This document shows positions 54,886 through 63,561 of a DNA stretch of 64,000 nt, in pieces. A program made the position numbers and the translations under genes. The notes below the pieces were generated by a model. It did no database searches. It worked only from the letters and a program-made list of their open reading frames with translations, and was not told the DNA's origin. The DNA comes from JADLGL01 sp963823045. Lineage in GTDB: Bacteria; Pseudomonadota; Alphaproteobacteria; Rhizobiales; Kaistiaceae. Numbering within the stretch: position 1 is the stretch's first letter; each line of letters begins with the position of its first letter. The DNA is taken from NCBI GenBank assembly GCA_963823045.1, contig CAWGKA010000004.1, positions 124,001 through 188,000 of the forward strand. Reading direction: 5' to 3'.

Positions 54886-56771
54886 GTCTCCGCGTCTTCC
54901 GCCGGCGACTTTTCATCGGCGGCCTCGGTCTTGTCGCCGGCGACCTGCGCTGTCTCGTCGGTCAGCGCCCGGCTCTCGCGCTTCGGCGGCGTCAGCGGCG
55001 CAGGCTGCGGACCTTGCTGGAACATGAGGTTGTCGCCGGCGTTGATGTGCCCCTCGAGCAGTTGTGCCTGCAGCCGGGCGAGGTCGCGCTGGCGCACGGC
55101 AATCGCCGTTTCGGCCGCCTCTTCCTTGCTGAAGCCAAGGCCGATCAGGGCCGCCTCGCCGAGCGTCATCGCCGACATCACCGTCTCGCGAATCTCGAAA
55201 TCGATGCCCTTGCGCAGCAGTTGCAGCGAGTGGCCGCGGTCATATGAGCGCACATAGAGCTTGGCGAAGCCGAAGGACTCCTTGACGACATCGACGATCG
55301 CGCTGGCGGCCTTCTTGTCGTCTATGCACACGCAAATGATCTCGGCCTTCTCCGCCCCGGCCGCGATCAGCACGTCGCGGCGCGTCCCGTCGCCATAGTA
55401 AATCTTGAAGCCGAAGCTCTGTGCGCTGCGGATCATGTCGGGGTCGGAATCGATGATCGTCACGTCGATCGACCGCGCCAAGAGGAACTGCGAGGCGATC
55501 TGGCCGAAGCGGCCGAAGCCGATCATGAGGGCCGTGCCGCTGAGCCCATCGGCAACGGTGACGCCGTCCAACGACGGCGGCTCGACGGGGACAAGCTTCT
55601 TGAGCAGCAGCACCGCCGCCGGCGTCAGCACCATCGAGATGATGACCGCCGCCGTCAGGATGGCCGATGTCTCCGCGTCGATGACGCTGGCGTCGGCCGC
55701 CGCAGAATAGAGCACGAAGGCGAACTCGCCGCCCTGCGCCAGCATCAGCGCCATGCGCACCGAGTCGCGATGGTCGGAGCGGAACACGCGGGCGGCGATA
55801 TAGATGCCGGCCGCCTTCAGCGTCATGAAGCCGATGACGATGGCGACGATGAGAGCCCAATGCTCGACCACCAGCGTCAGATCGATCGACATGCCGACAG
55901 CCATGAAGAAGAGCCCGAGCAAGAGGCCGCGGAACGGCTCAATGTCGGCCTCGAGCTGATGGCGGAAATTCGATTCCGACAGCGCCACGCCGGCAAGGAA
56001 CGCACCGAGGCCCATAGACAGCCCGCCGGCCTGCATCGCATAGGCGGCGCCAAGCACGGCAAGCAGGGCCGCGGCCGTCATGATCTCGCGCGCCCGCGCC
56101 GAGGCGAACAGGCGGAACAGCGGGTTGAGGAGATAGCGCGCGGCGAAGATGACCGCCGCGACCGCCGCCACGGCCGTCAGGATCTGCACCCAGGCCGGCA
56201 CGCTGCTTTCCTCGCCCCCGGGGCTGAGGAAGGCCACCGCGGCGAGCAGCGGCACGATCATCATGTCCTGCATCAGCAGCATGGCGAAGGTCTTGCGGCC
56301 ATAGGGCTCGTTGGTGTCGCCGCGCTCTTCGAGGATCTGCATGACGAAGGCCGTCGAAGAGAGCGCCATGCCCATCGCCGCCACGACCGCCACTTTGACG
56401 TCGACGCCGAAGGCGATGCCGACGGCGGCGATGATGGCGCTGCAAAGAAGCACCTGCGTGAGGCCGAGGCCGAAGATGTCCCTCCTGAGCCCCCACAGCC
56501 GAGAGGGCTGCAATTCGAGACCGATGACGAAGAGCAGCATCACGACGCCGAGTTCGGCGACGGAGAGCACGGCATTGGCGTCCTTGAAGACGCCAATCAC
56601 CGACGGGCCGATGATGAGGCCGGCGAAGAGATAGCCGAGCACGGCGCCGAGCCCGAGCCGCTTGAAGATCGGCACGGCAATGACGGCGGCCCCGAGAAGG
56701 GCCACGAGCTGAGTGAGATTCACCCCGTGCGCTGCGGCTTCAGCGACGTTTGCCGATAGCTCTGCTTCCAT
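54882..56771 (-). CDS. KefB-type monovalent cation:proton antiporter with RCK domain
   Basis: 629 residues. CPA2 membrane domain (residues 20-400, about 12-13 helices): LGAVLGYLFAGLIIGPSVIG, AELGVVMLLFVIGLELQPSR, MGMALSSTAFVMQILEERGD. The RCK/TrkA-N domain follows with ALMIGFGRFGQIASQFLLAR (GxGxxG) and DVTIIDSDPDMIRSAQSFGF. A disordered acidic C-terminal tail ends TEAADEKSPAEDAET. Resembles glutathione-gated K+ efflux (KefB/C) or YbaL-like proteins. Single-gene unit, convergent with pdxH. Confidence 0.93.
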   Translation of the reverse strand: MEAELSANVAEAAAHGVNLTQLVALLGAAVIAVPIFKRLGLGAVLGYLFAGLIIGPSVIGVFKDANAVLSVAELGVVMLLFVIGLELQPSRLWGLRRDIFGLGLTQVLLCSAIIAAVGIAFGVDVKVAVVAAMGMALSSTAFVMQILEERGDTNEPYGRKTFAMLLMQDMMIVPLLAAVAFLSPGGEESSVPAWVQILTAVAAVAAVIFAARYLLNPLFRLFASARAREIMTAAALLAVLGAAYAMQAGGLSMGLGAFLAGVALSESNFRHQLEADIEPFRGLLLGLFFMAVGMSIDLTLVVEHWALIVAIVIGFMTLKAAGIYIAARVFRSDHRDSVRMALMLAQGGEFAFVLYSAAADASVIDAETSAILTAAVIISMVLTPAAVLLLKKLVPVEPPSLDGVTVADGLSGTALMIGFGRFGQIASQFLLARSIDVTIIDSDPDMIRSAQSFGFKIYYGDGTRRDVLIAAGAEKAEIICVCIDDKKAASAIVDVVKESFGFAKLYVRSYDRGHSLQLLRKGIDFEIRETVMSAMTLGEAALIGLGFSKEEAAETAIAVRQRDLARLQAQLLEGHINAGDNLMFQQGPQPAPLTPPKRESRALTDETAQVAGDKTEAADEKSPAEDAET

Positions 56772-56885
56772 GCCTCACTGCCTGCTGTGCAAATCACTTT
56801 TGCACAAGCATAGCGGGGGCCAAGTCGCGGGGTAAGCGGCAAGGAAGCAACGCTGCCGCCCTTTTCAGGTGATGGTGCGGAGTGC

Positions 56886-58310
56886 CTAGGCCTGCGTGCC
56901 GCCGATGACGAGCTGGTCGATGCGCAGCGTCGGCTGTCCGACGCCGACCGGCACCAATTGCCCATTCTTGCCGCACATGCCGATGCCCGGGTCGAGCGAC
57001 ATGTCGTTGCCGATCATCGACACGCGCTTCAGGTCGGTGGGGCCGTTGCCGATCAGCATGGCGCCGCGGATAGCGTTGCCGATCTTGCCGTCCTTGATGC
57101 GATAGGCCTCGGTGCACTGGAAAACATATTTGCCGGACGTGATGTCGACCTGGCCGCCACCGAAGGAGACGGCGTAGATGCCGTCCTTGACCGAGGCGAG
57201 GATCTCGCCGGGCTCCTTGTCGCCGCCCAGCATGTAGGTGTTGGTCATGCGCGGCATCGGTAGATGCGCGTAGGACTGGCGGCGGCCGTTGCCGGTGGGC
57301 TCTGCCCCCATCAGGCGGGCGTTGAGGCGGTCCTGCATGTAACCGACAAGGACGCCGTTCTCGATCAGCGTCGTCGCCCGGCTGGGCGTTCCCTCGTCGT
57401 CCACGGTGAGCGAGCCGCGGCGAAGGTCGATCGTGCCGTCATCCATGACCGTGACACCGTCGGCGGCGACCTTCTCGCCCATCAGGCCGGAGAAGGCGCT
57501 CTGTTTCTTGCGGTTGAAATCGCCTTCGAGGCCGTGGCCGATCGCTTCGTGCAGGAGAATGCCCGGCCAGCCGGGCCCGAGGACGACGTCGAACGTGCCG
57601 GCAGGCGCCGGTTCGGCGCCAAGGTTCACCAGCGCCTGGCGGAGCGCCTCGTCGACCGAATGCTGCCAGCGGTCCTCGGCGATGAAGGCGCCGAAGCCCT
57701 GGCGGCCGCCGGTGCCGTAGCTGCCCGATTCCTGCCGGTCGCCATCACCGACGACGACCTGGACGTTGAGGCGGACGAGCGGGCGAATGTCGCGCACCAG
57801 CGTGCCGTCGGCGCGAAGGATTTCCACCGTCTGCCATGAGCCGGCGAGCGAGGCCGTGACCTGCCGGACGCGCGGATCCTTGGCGCGGGCATAGGCGTCC
57901 ATCGTCTCCAGGAGCTTCACCTTGTCGCCGAAGCTCGGCGAGCCGAGCGGGTTCTCGTCGCCATAGAGCGATTGGTTCGTCCGCGGCGGCGGATCGGCAT
58001 AGCGGCCGCTGTGGCCATGCTTGACCGCGGCGACGGCCTCGCCGGCGCGCTTGATCGCGGCCTCGGAGATCTCGCCGGAATGGGCGTAGCCGGCCGCTTC
58101 GCCGGCAATGGCGCGAAGACCGAAGCCTTGGCTCTCGTCGTAGCTCGCCGTCTTCAGACGGCCATTGTCGAAAGCAAGGCCCTCGGTCTGGACATATTCG
58201 AGATAGAGTTCGCCGTCATCGGCGCCGGAAAGCGCGTCGGCGACGGCCTTGCGGGCGGTTTCCGGATCGAGACCCGCGCGATCGAGCAGGCTGTAGCTGT
58301 TGTCGGTCAT
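56886..58310 (-). CDS. tldD: Metalloprotease TldD
   Basis: 474 residues from ATG 58310. TldD/PmbA family Zn protease; the metal motif HExxxH is in GILLHEAIGHGLEGDFNRKK. Other family blocks: SYDESQGFGLRAIAGEAAGY, GSLTVDDEGTPSRATTLIEN, RRQSYAHLPMPRMTNTYMLG and DPGIGMCGKNGQLVPVGVGQ. It works with TldE in maturing peptide antibiotics and cleaving peptides. Lying beside IalB genes and the cox operon matches Rhizobiales order. Confidence 0.96.
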   Translation of the reverse strand: MTDNSYSLLDRAGLDPETARKAVADALSGADDGELYLEYVQTEGLAFDNGRLKTASYDESQGFGLRAIAGEAAGYAHSGEISEAAIKRAGEAVAAVKHGHSGRYADPPPRTNQSLYGDENPLGSPSFGDKVKLLETMDAYARAKDPRVRQVTASLAGSWQTVEILRADGTLVRDIRPLVRLNVQVVVGDGDRQESGSYGTGGRQGFGAFIAEDRWQHSVDEALRQALVNLGAEPAPAGTFDVVLGPGWPGILLHEAIGHGLEGDFNRKKQSAFSGLMGEKVAADGVTVMDDGTIDLRRGSLTVDDEGTPSRATTLIENGVLVGYMQDRLNARLMGAEPTGNGRRQSYAHLPMPRMTNTYMLGGDKEPGEILASVKDGIYAVSFGGGQVDITSGKYVFQCTEAYRIKDGKIGNAIRGAMLIGNGPTDLKRVSMIGNDMSLDPGIGMCGKNGQLVPVGVGQPTLRIDQLVIGGTQA

Positions 58311-58418
58311 CCTGCTTCCGGTCCTTTCATTCGGCGCCGGGACGAGGCGCATTCGTCAGGGATGATATGTCGACTGGCGGCCCCGATGCCAAGGCCACGG
58401 TCGTAATCGCGGCGGCGA

Positions 58419-58955
58419 CTATTGGGGCAGCGCGTCGAGGCCGGCGCTGAAGCCGGCGAGCGAAACCGGGAAGCCGACGCCCTGAGATTCGTCGAAATAA
58501 TAGACAAAGAGCGCCTGACTACCGCCGCGGAGCGCGGCAATGCGTGTTTCGTCCAGGTCGATCGAAGCAAGGCAGCCTTCGAGCGAGCAGCGGATGAAAT
58601 CGAAGGTGACGAGGTCGCCATCGTCAATCTTGAGGCCGAGGCCTTTGATCAGAATCACCTCAAGCGGCACCAGCACGGAAAGGAGCGTCTGCCCGCCGCC
58701 GTCATTTGGCCGGAACGCATAGGCCGCGAGCCAGGCACCCGGGCGGTCGGCATCCTCCACGCGCTGCACCAGGGCGCATTGTTCCCCGCCCGCCGGCACC
58801 GCGTCGCAAGTCATTTGCCAGTCGCCGTAGGTCTGATCGTCCTGCGCCTGGGCGCCTCGGGGGGCGGCAAGCCCAGCGAGCGCCAGCACCAAGATGGCGG
58901 TCCGAAGCCGGACCGCGCCGGCGGCCATGGATTTAAGCGGCATTGCCCTAGGCAT
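58419..58955 (-). CDS. Invasion associated locus B (IalB) family protein, copy 1
   Basis: 178 residues. Signal peptide around RTAILVLALAGLAAPRGAQA, then the IalB core DDQTYGDWQMTCDAVPAGGE and CALVQRVEDADR; VILIKGLGLKIDDGDLVTFD and RCSLEGCLASIDLDE follow. Four cysteines probably form two disulfides in the periplasm. IalB is a periplasmic/outer-surface protein first described in Bartonella; it is widespread in free-living Rhizobiales with an unclear role. Paralogous to the next gene. Confidence 0.88.
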   Translation of the reverse strand: MPRAMPLKSMAAGAVRLRTAILVLALAGLAAPRGAQAQDDQTYGDWQMTCDAVPAGGEQCALVQRVEDADRPGAWLAAYAFRPNDGGGQTLLSVLVPLEVILIKGLGLKIDDGDLVTFDFIRCSLEGCLASIDLDETRIAALRGGSQALFVYYFDESQGVGFPVSLAGFSAGLDALPQ

Positions 58956-58976
58956 CGGCCCCCCAAGTCCTTGCGG

Positions 58977-59516
58977 CTAGGGCAGGGCGTCGAATCCCTC
59001 GCCCAATCCCACCAGAGACACCGGGATTCCTATCCCTTCCTCGGGCGTCGTGAAAATTGAAAATGTCGCCGTTGTGCCATTCCGCAGCTTCGCCAGGATC
59101 TCCGGCTCGAGCAGAATCTCCGCCACGCAGCCCTCGGCTACGCAACGGACGAACGGAATCTTGTCGATATACTCGTCATCGATGGTGAGCCCGAGCCCGA
59201 AAGGCGCGGGGAGAAGAACGCCCAGCGGCGCCACAATGCGCATCAATTGGGCGGTGTGGTCGGCGGTCTTCAGGACGATGACGACGAGGCCGACATTGTC
59301 GCGATCCTCCGCCAGCACCGACTGCGTCAGCGCGCATTGCCGCGTTTCCGCGCCCGGCGGCGTGTCGCACTCCATGCGCCAGTCGCCATAGGTCGCCGCG
59401 ACGTTGTCCTGGGCATGGCCCGGGGCGGCTGCGAGAATCAATGCGGCGGCGGCGGTGAATGCGGAGAGCGCGGTGCGCCAGCGCGCCAGACGCGGGCGCG
59501 GGGTGCTGTGGGCCAT
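58977..59516 (-). CDS. Invasion associated locus B (IalB) family protein, copy 2
   Basis: 179 residues from ATG 59516 (an in-frame ATG at 59567 would add 17). Signal peptide with core LSAFTAAAALILAAAPGHA, then DNVAATYGDWRMECDTPPGA, QCALTQSVLAEDRDNVGL, PFGLGLTIDDEYIDKIPFV and RCVAEGCVAEILLEPEILAK. Same four-cysteine layout and same ending (GLGEGFDALP against AGFSAGLDALPQ) as copy 1, so the pair is a tandem duplication. 21 bases separate the copies; co-transcribed. Confidence 0.88.
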   Translation of the reverse strand: MAHSTPRPRLARWRTALSAFTAAAALILAAAPGHAQDNVAATYGDWRMECDTPPGAETRQCALTQSVLAEDRDNVGLVVIVLKTADHTAQLMRIVAPLGVLLPAPFGLGLTIDDEYIDKIPFVRCVAEGCVAEILLEPEILAKLRNGTTATFSIFTTPEEGIGIPVSLVGLGEGFDALP

Positions 59517-59837
59517 TTTGATAAGCTTCCTGTGGATGCGGATGCCGCTGAAACCCAGCCTAATCACGACGTTTCCTTGGCATTTGTGACGTCATCAAGA
59601 CCGTTGATGCAAAAATGCCGCATCGTGCCCGTTTCTGAGGCATTGCGGGACGGTTAGCGTTTGTGGTTTCTGTTCGCTGTAGCAACGAGCGACCGGGCGA
59701 GTCATTGTCACCGCCTATACGGTCGGTCCCGGGTACGCAATGGGCGCAAACAAGCCCTTGACCCGGCATCGATCGAGGGCGATCGACCACGGGGCGGTCG
59801 TAGGACGGATGAGTCTGTCCATGGAGGGATGGGGCAC
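59517..59837. other. Divergent regulatory region between ialB copy 2 and the cox operon
   Basis: About 320 bases without a supported gene. It holds an 8-base palindrome TGACGTCA near 59587 and an AT-rich patch TGCAAAAATGCCGCA that could be promoter elements. I see no Pho box or recognisable Fnr/RegR site. It must contain the cox operon promoter. Confidence 0.3.
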
Positions 59838-60737
59838 GTGACTAAGTATTTCAATCGCTTCGGCCGTTTTGGCGTGGCTTTGGCCGTTATGTTGGCAGCC
59901 GCATTGGCTCCCACCCTGGCGGCCGCGCAGGCGCAGGAATGGCAGGTCTACTTCGATGAGCCGGCCTCGCCGGTCATGGAGCACATCGTCAGCTTCAACG
60001 ACGCCCTGATGATCATCATCACGATCATCGCGCTGTTCGTGCTTGGCCTTCTTTCCTGGGTCATCATTCGCTACCGCTCCAAGGTCAATCCGGTACCGTC
60101 CAAGACCACCCACAACACTGTGGTCGAGGTCTTGTGGACGATCGTCCCGGTGCTGATCCTCGTCGGCATCGCCATCCCGTCCTTCGGGCTGCTGTTCGAT
60201 CAGTACGATCCGTCGCGCGTCGTCGACAATTATGATCCGGACCAGGTGATCAACGTCAAAGTCACCGGCCAGACTTGGTTCTGGCAGTACGACTATCCGG
60301 ACGAAGGCATCCGCAACATTGTTTCGACCCCGGTTCGCGACGAAAACAACAACTTCGCCGGCGAGCCGCGACTGCTCGAGACGACGATGCCCTTCGTCGT
60401 TCCGGTCGATACCGTCGTCCGCCTTCAGGTTACGTCGCCCAGCAATGGCGTCATCCACTCCTTCGCCCTGCCGGCGATGGGCGTGAAGCTTGACGCCGTG
60501 CCGGGCCGCCTCGCCAAATCCTGGTTCCTCGCGGAACGCGAAGGCACGTTCTACGGGCAGTGCTCCGAGCTTTGCGGCCAGTATCACTACGCCATGCCGA
60601 TCGAGCTGCGTGTCGTCACGCGCGATCAGTATGACCAGTGGGTTGCCGCGATGGCTTCGGGCGACCAGGCAGGCGCCAAGGCGATGGTGGATCAGTGGGA
60701 AGCGGAGCGACTGGCCAACGTCGCGCTGGCAAACTGA
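59838..60737 (+). CDS. ctaC: Cytochrome c oxidase subunit II
   Basis: 299 residues from GTG 59838; this start is preferred to ATG 59829 because GGAGGG lies 9 bases ahead of it but abuts the ATG. Signal peptide ALAVMLAAALAPTLAAAQA, two TM helices (ALMIIITIIALFVLGLLSWV; VEVLWTIVPVLILVGIAIPS), then the periplasmic CuA domain with TGQTWFWQYDYPDEG and the copper ligands in GQCSELCGQYHYAMPIELRV (C-x3-C-x3-H-x2-M). First gene of the aa3-type oxidase operon. Confidence 0.96.
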   Translation: MTKYFNRFGRFGVALAVMLAAALAPTLAAAQAQEWQVYFDEPASPVMEHIVSFNDALMIIITIIALFVLGLLSWVIIRYRSKVNPVPSKTTHNTVVEVLWTIVPVLILVGIAIPSFGLLFDQYDPSRVVDNYDPDQVINVKVTGQTWFWQYDYPDEGIRNIVSTPVRDENNNFAGEPRLLETTMPFVVPVDTVVRLQVTSPSNGVIHSFALPAMGVKLDAVPGRLAKSWFLAEREGTFYGQCSELCGQYHYAMPIELRVVTRDQYDQWVAAMASGDQAGAKAMVDQWEAERLANVALAN

Positions 60738-60796
60738 TCTTTTGAGATAGCAATCGGTCGATCAGACGCGACCAACGGGTTAGGGAGCAGGACATC

Positions 60797-62401
60797 ATGT
60801 ACGGCACAGCAGCCGCTGACCACGACCACGCAGACCACCATCCGACTGGATGGCGGCGTTGGCTGTATTCGACCAACCACAAAGACATCGGCACGATGTA
60901 CCTCGTGTTCGCCATTATCGGCGGCATCGTCGGCGGCATCCTGTCGATGGGCATGCGGCTTGAGCTGCAGCAGCCGGGCCTTCAGATCTTTGGCAACGAA
61001 GAGACCTACAACGTCTTCGTGACGGCCCACGGTCTGATCATGGTGTTCTTCATGGTCATGCCGGCCATGATCGGCGGCTTCGGCAACTGGATCGTGCCGC
61101 TGATGATCGGCGCGCCGGACATGGCCTTCCCGCGCCTCAACAACATCTCCTTCTGGCTGCTCCCGCCGGCTCTTATCCTGCTCACCACGTCGCTCTTCGT
61201 GCCGGGCGCCGGCGGCATCAACGGTGCCGGAACGGGCTGGACGGTCTATCCACCGCTCTCGACATCAGGGCATCCAGGGCCCGCGGTCGACTTTGCCATC
61301 CTGTCGCTGCACTTGGCTGGTGCGTCGTCGATCTTGTCGGCCATCAACTTCATCACCACGATATTCAACATGCGCGCGCCGGGCATGACCCTGCACAAGA
61401 TGCCGCTGTTCTCGTGGTCGATCCTGATCACCGCCTTCCTGCTGGTCCTGTCGCTGCCGGTTCTGGCTGGCGCCATCACCATGCTGCTGACCGACCGTCA
61501 CTTCGGCACGGCGTTCTTCAACGCCGCGGAGGGTGGCGACCCGGTCCTTTACCAGCACCTGTTCTGGTTCTTCGGGCATCCTGAGGTGTACATCCTCATT
61601 CTTCCTGGCTTCGGCATGATCAGCCACATCGTGTCGACCTTCTCGAAGAAACCGGTATTCGGTTACCTCGGCATGGCCTACGCCATGGTCGCGATCGGCT
61701 TCATCGGCTTCATCGTGTGGGCGCACCACATGTTCACCGCCGGTATTTCGGTCGAAACGCAGGCCTATTTCGTCGCCGCCACGATGGTCATCGCGGTTCC
61801 GACCGGTGTGAAGATCTTCTCGTGGATCGCCACCATGTGGGGCGGTTCGCTCGATCTGAAGACGCCGATGCTGTGGGCGATCGGCTTCATCTTCCTGTTC
61901 ACCATCGGTGGCGTCACCGGTGTGCAGCTTGCCAATGCCGGCTTCGACCGTGCGGTGCATGACACCTATTACGTCGTCGCGCACTTCCACTATGTGCTGT
62001 CGCTCGGCGCCGTCTTCGCCATCTTCGCTGGCTGGTACTACTGGTACCCGAAGATGACCGGCTACACCTACAACGAGACCCTCGGAAAGCTGCACTTCTG
62101 GTTGATGTTCATCGGTGCGAACCTCACCTTCTTCCCGCAGCACTTCCTCGGCCTCGCCGGTATGCCGCGCCGCTATGTCGACTATCCGGACGCCTATGCG
62201 GGCTGGAACATGGTCTCCTCGGTCGGTTCCTACATCGCCTTCGCCGGTGTCCTCGTCTTCCTGTGGTGCGTGTTCCAAGGCTTTGCCCGCAAGCGTCCTG
62301 CCGGTGCCAATCCCTGGGGCGAGGGCGCGACCACGCTGGAATGGAAGGTGTCTTCGCCGCCGCCGTTCCACACCTGGGAGACGCTGCCGCGGATTAAGTG
62401 A
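60797..62401 (+). CDS. ctaD: Cytochrome c oxidase subunit I
   Basis: 534 residues. Twelve TM helices with heme a / a3-CuB ligands: VFVTAHGLIMVFFMVMPAMI (low-spin heme His), FWFFGHPEVYILILPGFGMI (CuB His and His-Tyr region), VWAHHMFTAGISVET (two CuB His), TYYVVAHFHYVLSLGAVFAI (heme a3 and a His). YVVAHFHYVLSLGA and D-channel NAGFDRAVHDTYY fit an A-type heme-copper oxidase. Starts 59 bases after ctaC. Confidence 0.98.
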   Translation: MYGTAAADHDHADHHPTGWRRWLYSTNHKDIGTMYLVFAIIGGIVGGILSMGMRLELQQPGLQIFGNEETYNVFVTAHGLIMVFFMVMPAMIGGFGNWIVPLMIGAPDMAFPRLNNISFWLLPPALILLTTSLFVPGAGGINGAGTGWTVYPPLSTSGHPGPAVDFAILSLHLAGASSILSAINFITTIFNMRAPGMTLHKMPLFSWSILITAFLLVLSLPVLAGAITMLLTDRHFGTAFFNAAEGGDPVLYQHLFWFFGHPEVYILILPGFGMISHIVSTFSKKPVFGYLGMAYAMVAIGFIGFIVWAHHMFTAGISVETQAYFVAATMVIAVPTGVKIFSWIATMWGGSLDLKTPMLWAIGFIFLFTIGGVTGVQLANAGFDRAVHDTYYVVAHFHYVLSLGAVFAIFAGWYYWYPKMTGYTYNETLGKLHFWLMFIGANLTFFPQHFLGLAGMPRRYVDYPDAYAGWNMVSSVGSYIAFAGVLVFLWCVFQGFARKRPAGANPWGEGATTLEWKVSSPPPFHTWETLPRIK

Positions 62402-62405
62402 GCTT

Positions 62406-62431
62406 GACTGGCGGCCACCAGGCCGCCAGTC
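62406..62431 (+). terminator. 11-bp hairpin between ctaD and ctaB
   Basis: GACTGGCGGCC and GGCCGCCAGTC form a perfect 11-bp stem with an ACCA tetraloop, starting 4 bases after the ctaD stop. No T-run follows, so it more likely stabilises the ctaC-ctaD transcript or attenuates transcription into the assembly genes than fully terminates. Confidence 0.6.
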
Positions 62432-62458
62432 CGCCACGTCCGTCGCAACGAAACGCCG

Positions 62459-63397
62459 ATGGCTTACGTCAAGGACTTTGACCCAACGACCGACAAAGAG
62501 GCGTTGGATATTTCCAACGCGGATGTCAGCGACTACCTCGCGCTCCTCAAGCCGAGCGTCATGTCGCTGGTGGTCTTCACCGCCATCGTTGGGCTGCTCC
62601 TTGCGCCCGGCGGCGTAAACCCTGTCGTTGCCGTCGTCTCGCTGATCGCCATCACCATCGGTGCTGGCGCTTCGGGCGCCCTCAATATGTGGTACGACGC
62701 CGATATCGATGCGCGCATGACGCGCACGCGCACCCGGCCGGTGCCTTCAGGCCGTGTCAGGCCGCGCGAGGCGCTCGCCTTCGGCATCGTCCTGTCCGTC
62801 GGGTCGGTGTCGATCCTGGGCCTCGCCTCCAACTTCCTGGCGGCAGGGCTCCTCGCCTTCACCATCTTCTTCTACGCCGTCATCTACACGATGTTCCTGA
62901 AGCGCTCGACGCCGCAGAACATCGTCATTGGTGGCGCTGCCGGCGCCCTGCCGCCGGTGATCGGATGGGCCGTGGTGACCAACTCGGTCGGCATCGAAAG
63001 CCTCGTTCTTTTCCTCATTATCTTCCTTTGGACGCCACCGCATTTCTGGGCGCTCGGACTGCTCAAGGCCGAGGATTACCGCAACGCCAATATACCGATG
63101 CTGCCTGTCACGGCGGGCCCGGTCGCGACGGCGCGGCAGATCATGCTCTATTCGGTGCTGCTGGCGCCGGTCGGCGTTGCCCCGGCCTTCATTGGCCTCG
63201 CCTCGCCATCCTACGGCATCGTCGCCGCCGGTCTCGGCGCGATGATGATCTGGCGGGCCGTGCCGATCCTGCGCAGCGGCGGGAGTGACCCGTCCGCCAG
63301 CCGGCGCATGTTCGGCTACTCGCTCTTCTACCTTTTCGTCTTGTTTGCCGCGCTCCTTGTCGACCGCGGATTGGATCAGCTGGGATGGTTTGGCTGA
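62459..63397 (+). CDS. ctaB: Protoheme IX farnesyltransferase
   Basis: 312 residues. UbiA-superfamily enzyme that makes heme O from heme B. First Asp-rich motif region NMWYDADIDARMTRTRTRP, then PVPSGRVRPREALAFGIVL and LKRSTPQNIVIGGAAGALPP; second: WTPPHFWALGLLKAEDYRNA. Eight to nine helices. Follows ctaD by 57 bases and supplies heme for it. Confidence 0.97.
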   Translation: MAYVKDFDPTTDKEALDISNADVSDYLALLKPSVMSLVVFTAIVGLLLAPGGVNPVVAVVSLIAITIGAGASGALNMWYDADIDARMTRTRTRPVPSGRVRPREALAFGIVLSVGSVSILGLASNFLAAGLLAFTIFFYAVIYTMFLKRSTPQNIVIGGAAGALPPVIGWAVVTNSVGIESLVLFLIIFLWTPPHFWALGLLKAEDYRNANIPMLPVTAGPVATARQIMLYSVLLAPVGVAPAFIGLASPSYGIVAAGLGAMMIWRAVPILRSGGSDPSASRRMFGYSLFYLFVLFAALLVDRGLDQLGWFG

Positions 63398-63399
63398 GC

Positions 63400-63561
63400 G
63401 TGACTGACGACAAAGACAGCAACGAGACAGTGGAGCTGACGCCGGAGCAGTTGCGCCGGCGGCGCAATCGCTCGATCGCCATCGGCCTGGCGCTCGGCGC
63501 GCTCATCATCATCATGATCGCGATCACGCTGGTCCGCGGGCCCGAGGTGGCGTTCATCTGA
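63400..63561 (+). CDS. ctaF: CtaF/CoxF-like small cytochrome oxidase assembly protein
   Basis: 53 residues from GTG 63400, three bases after the ctaB stop; too short to be obvious otherwise. Basic N-terminal half (ELTPEQLRRRRNRSIAIGLA) and one TM helix (GALIIIMIAITLVRGPEVAF). This is the small gene always found between ctaB and ctaG in rhizobia. Its stop shares one base with the ctaG start (TGATG). Confidence 0.85.
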   Translation: MTDDKDSNETVELTPEQLRRRRNRSIAIGLALGALIIIMIAITLVRGPEVAFI

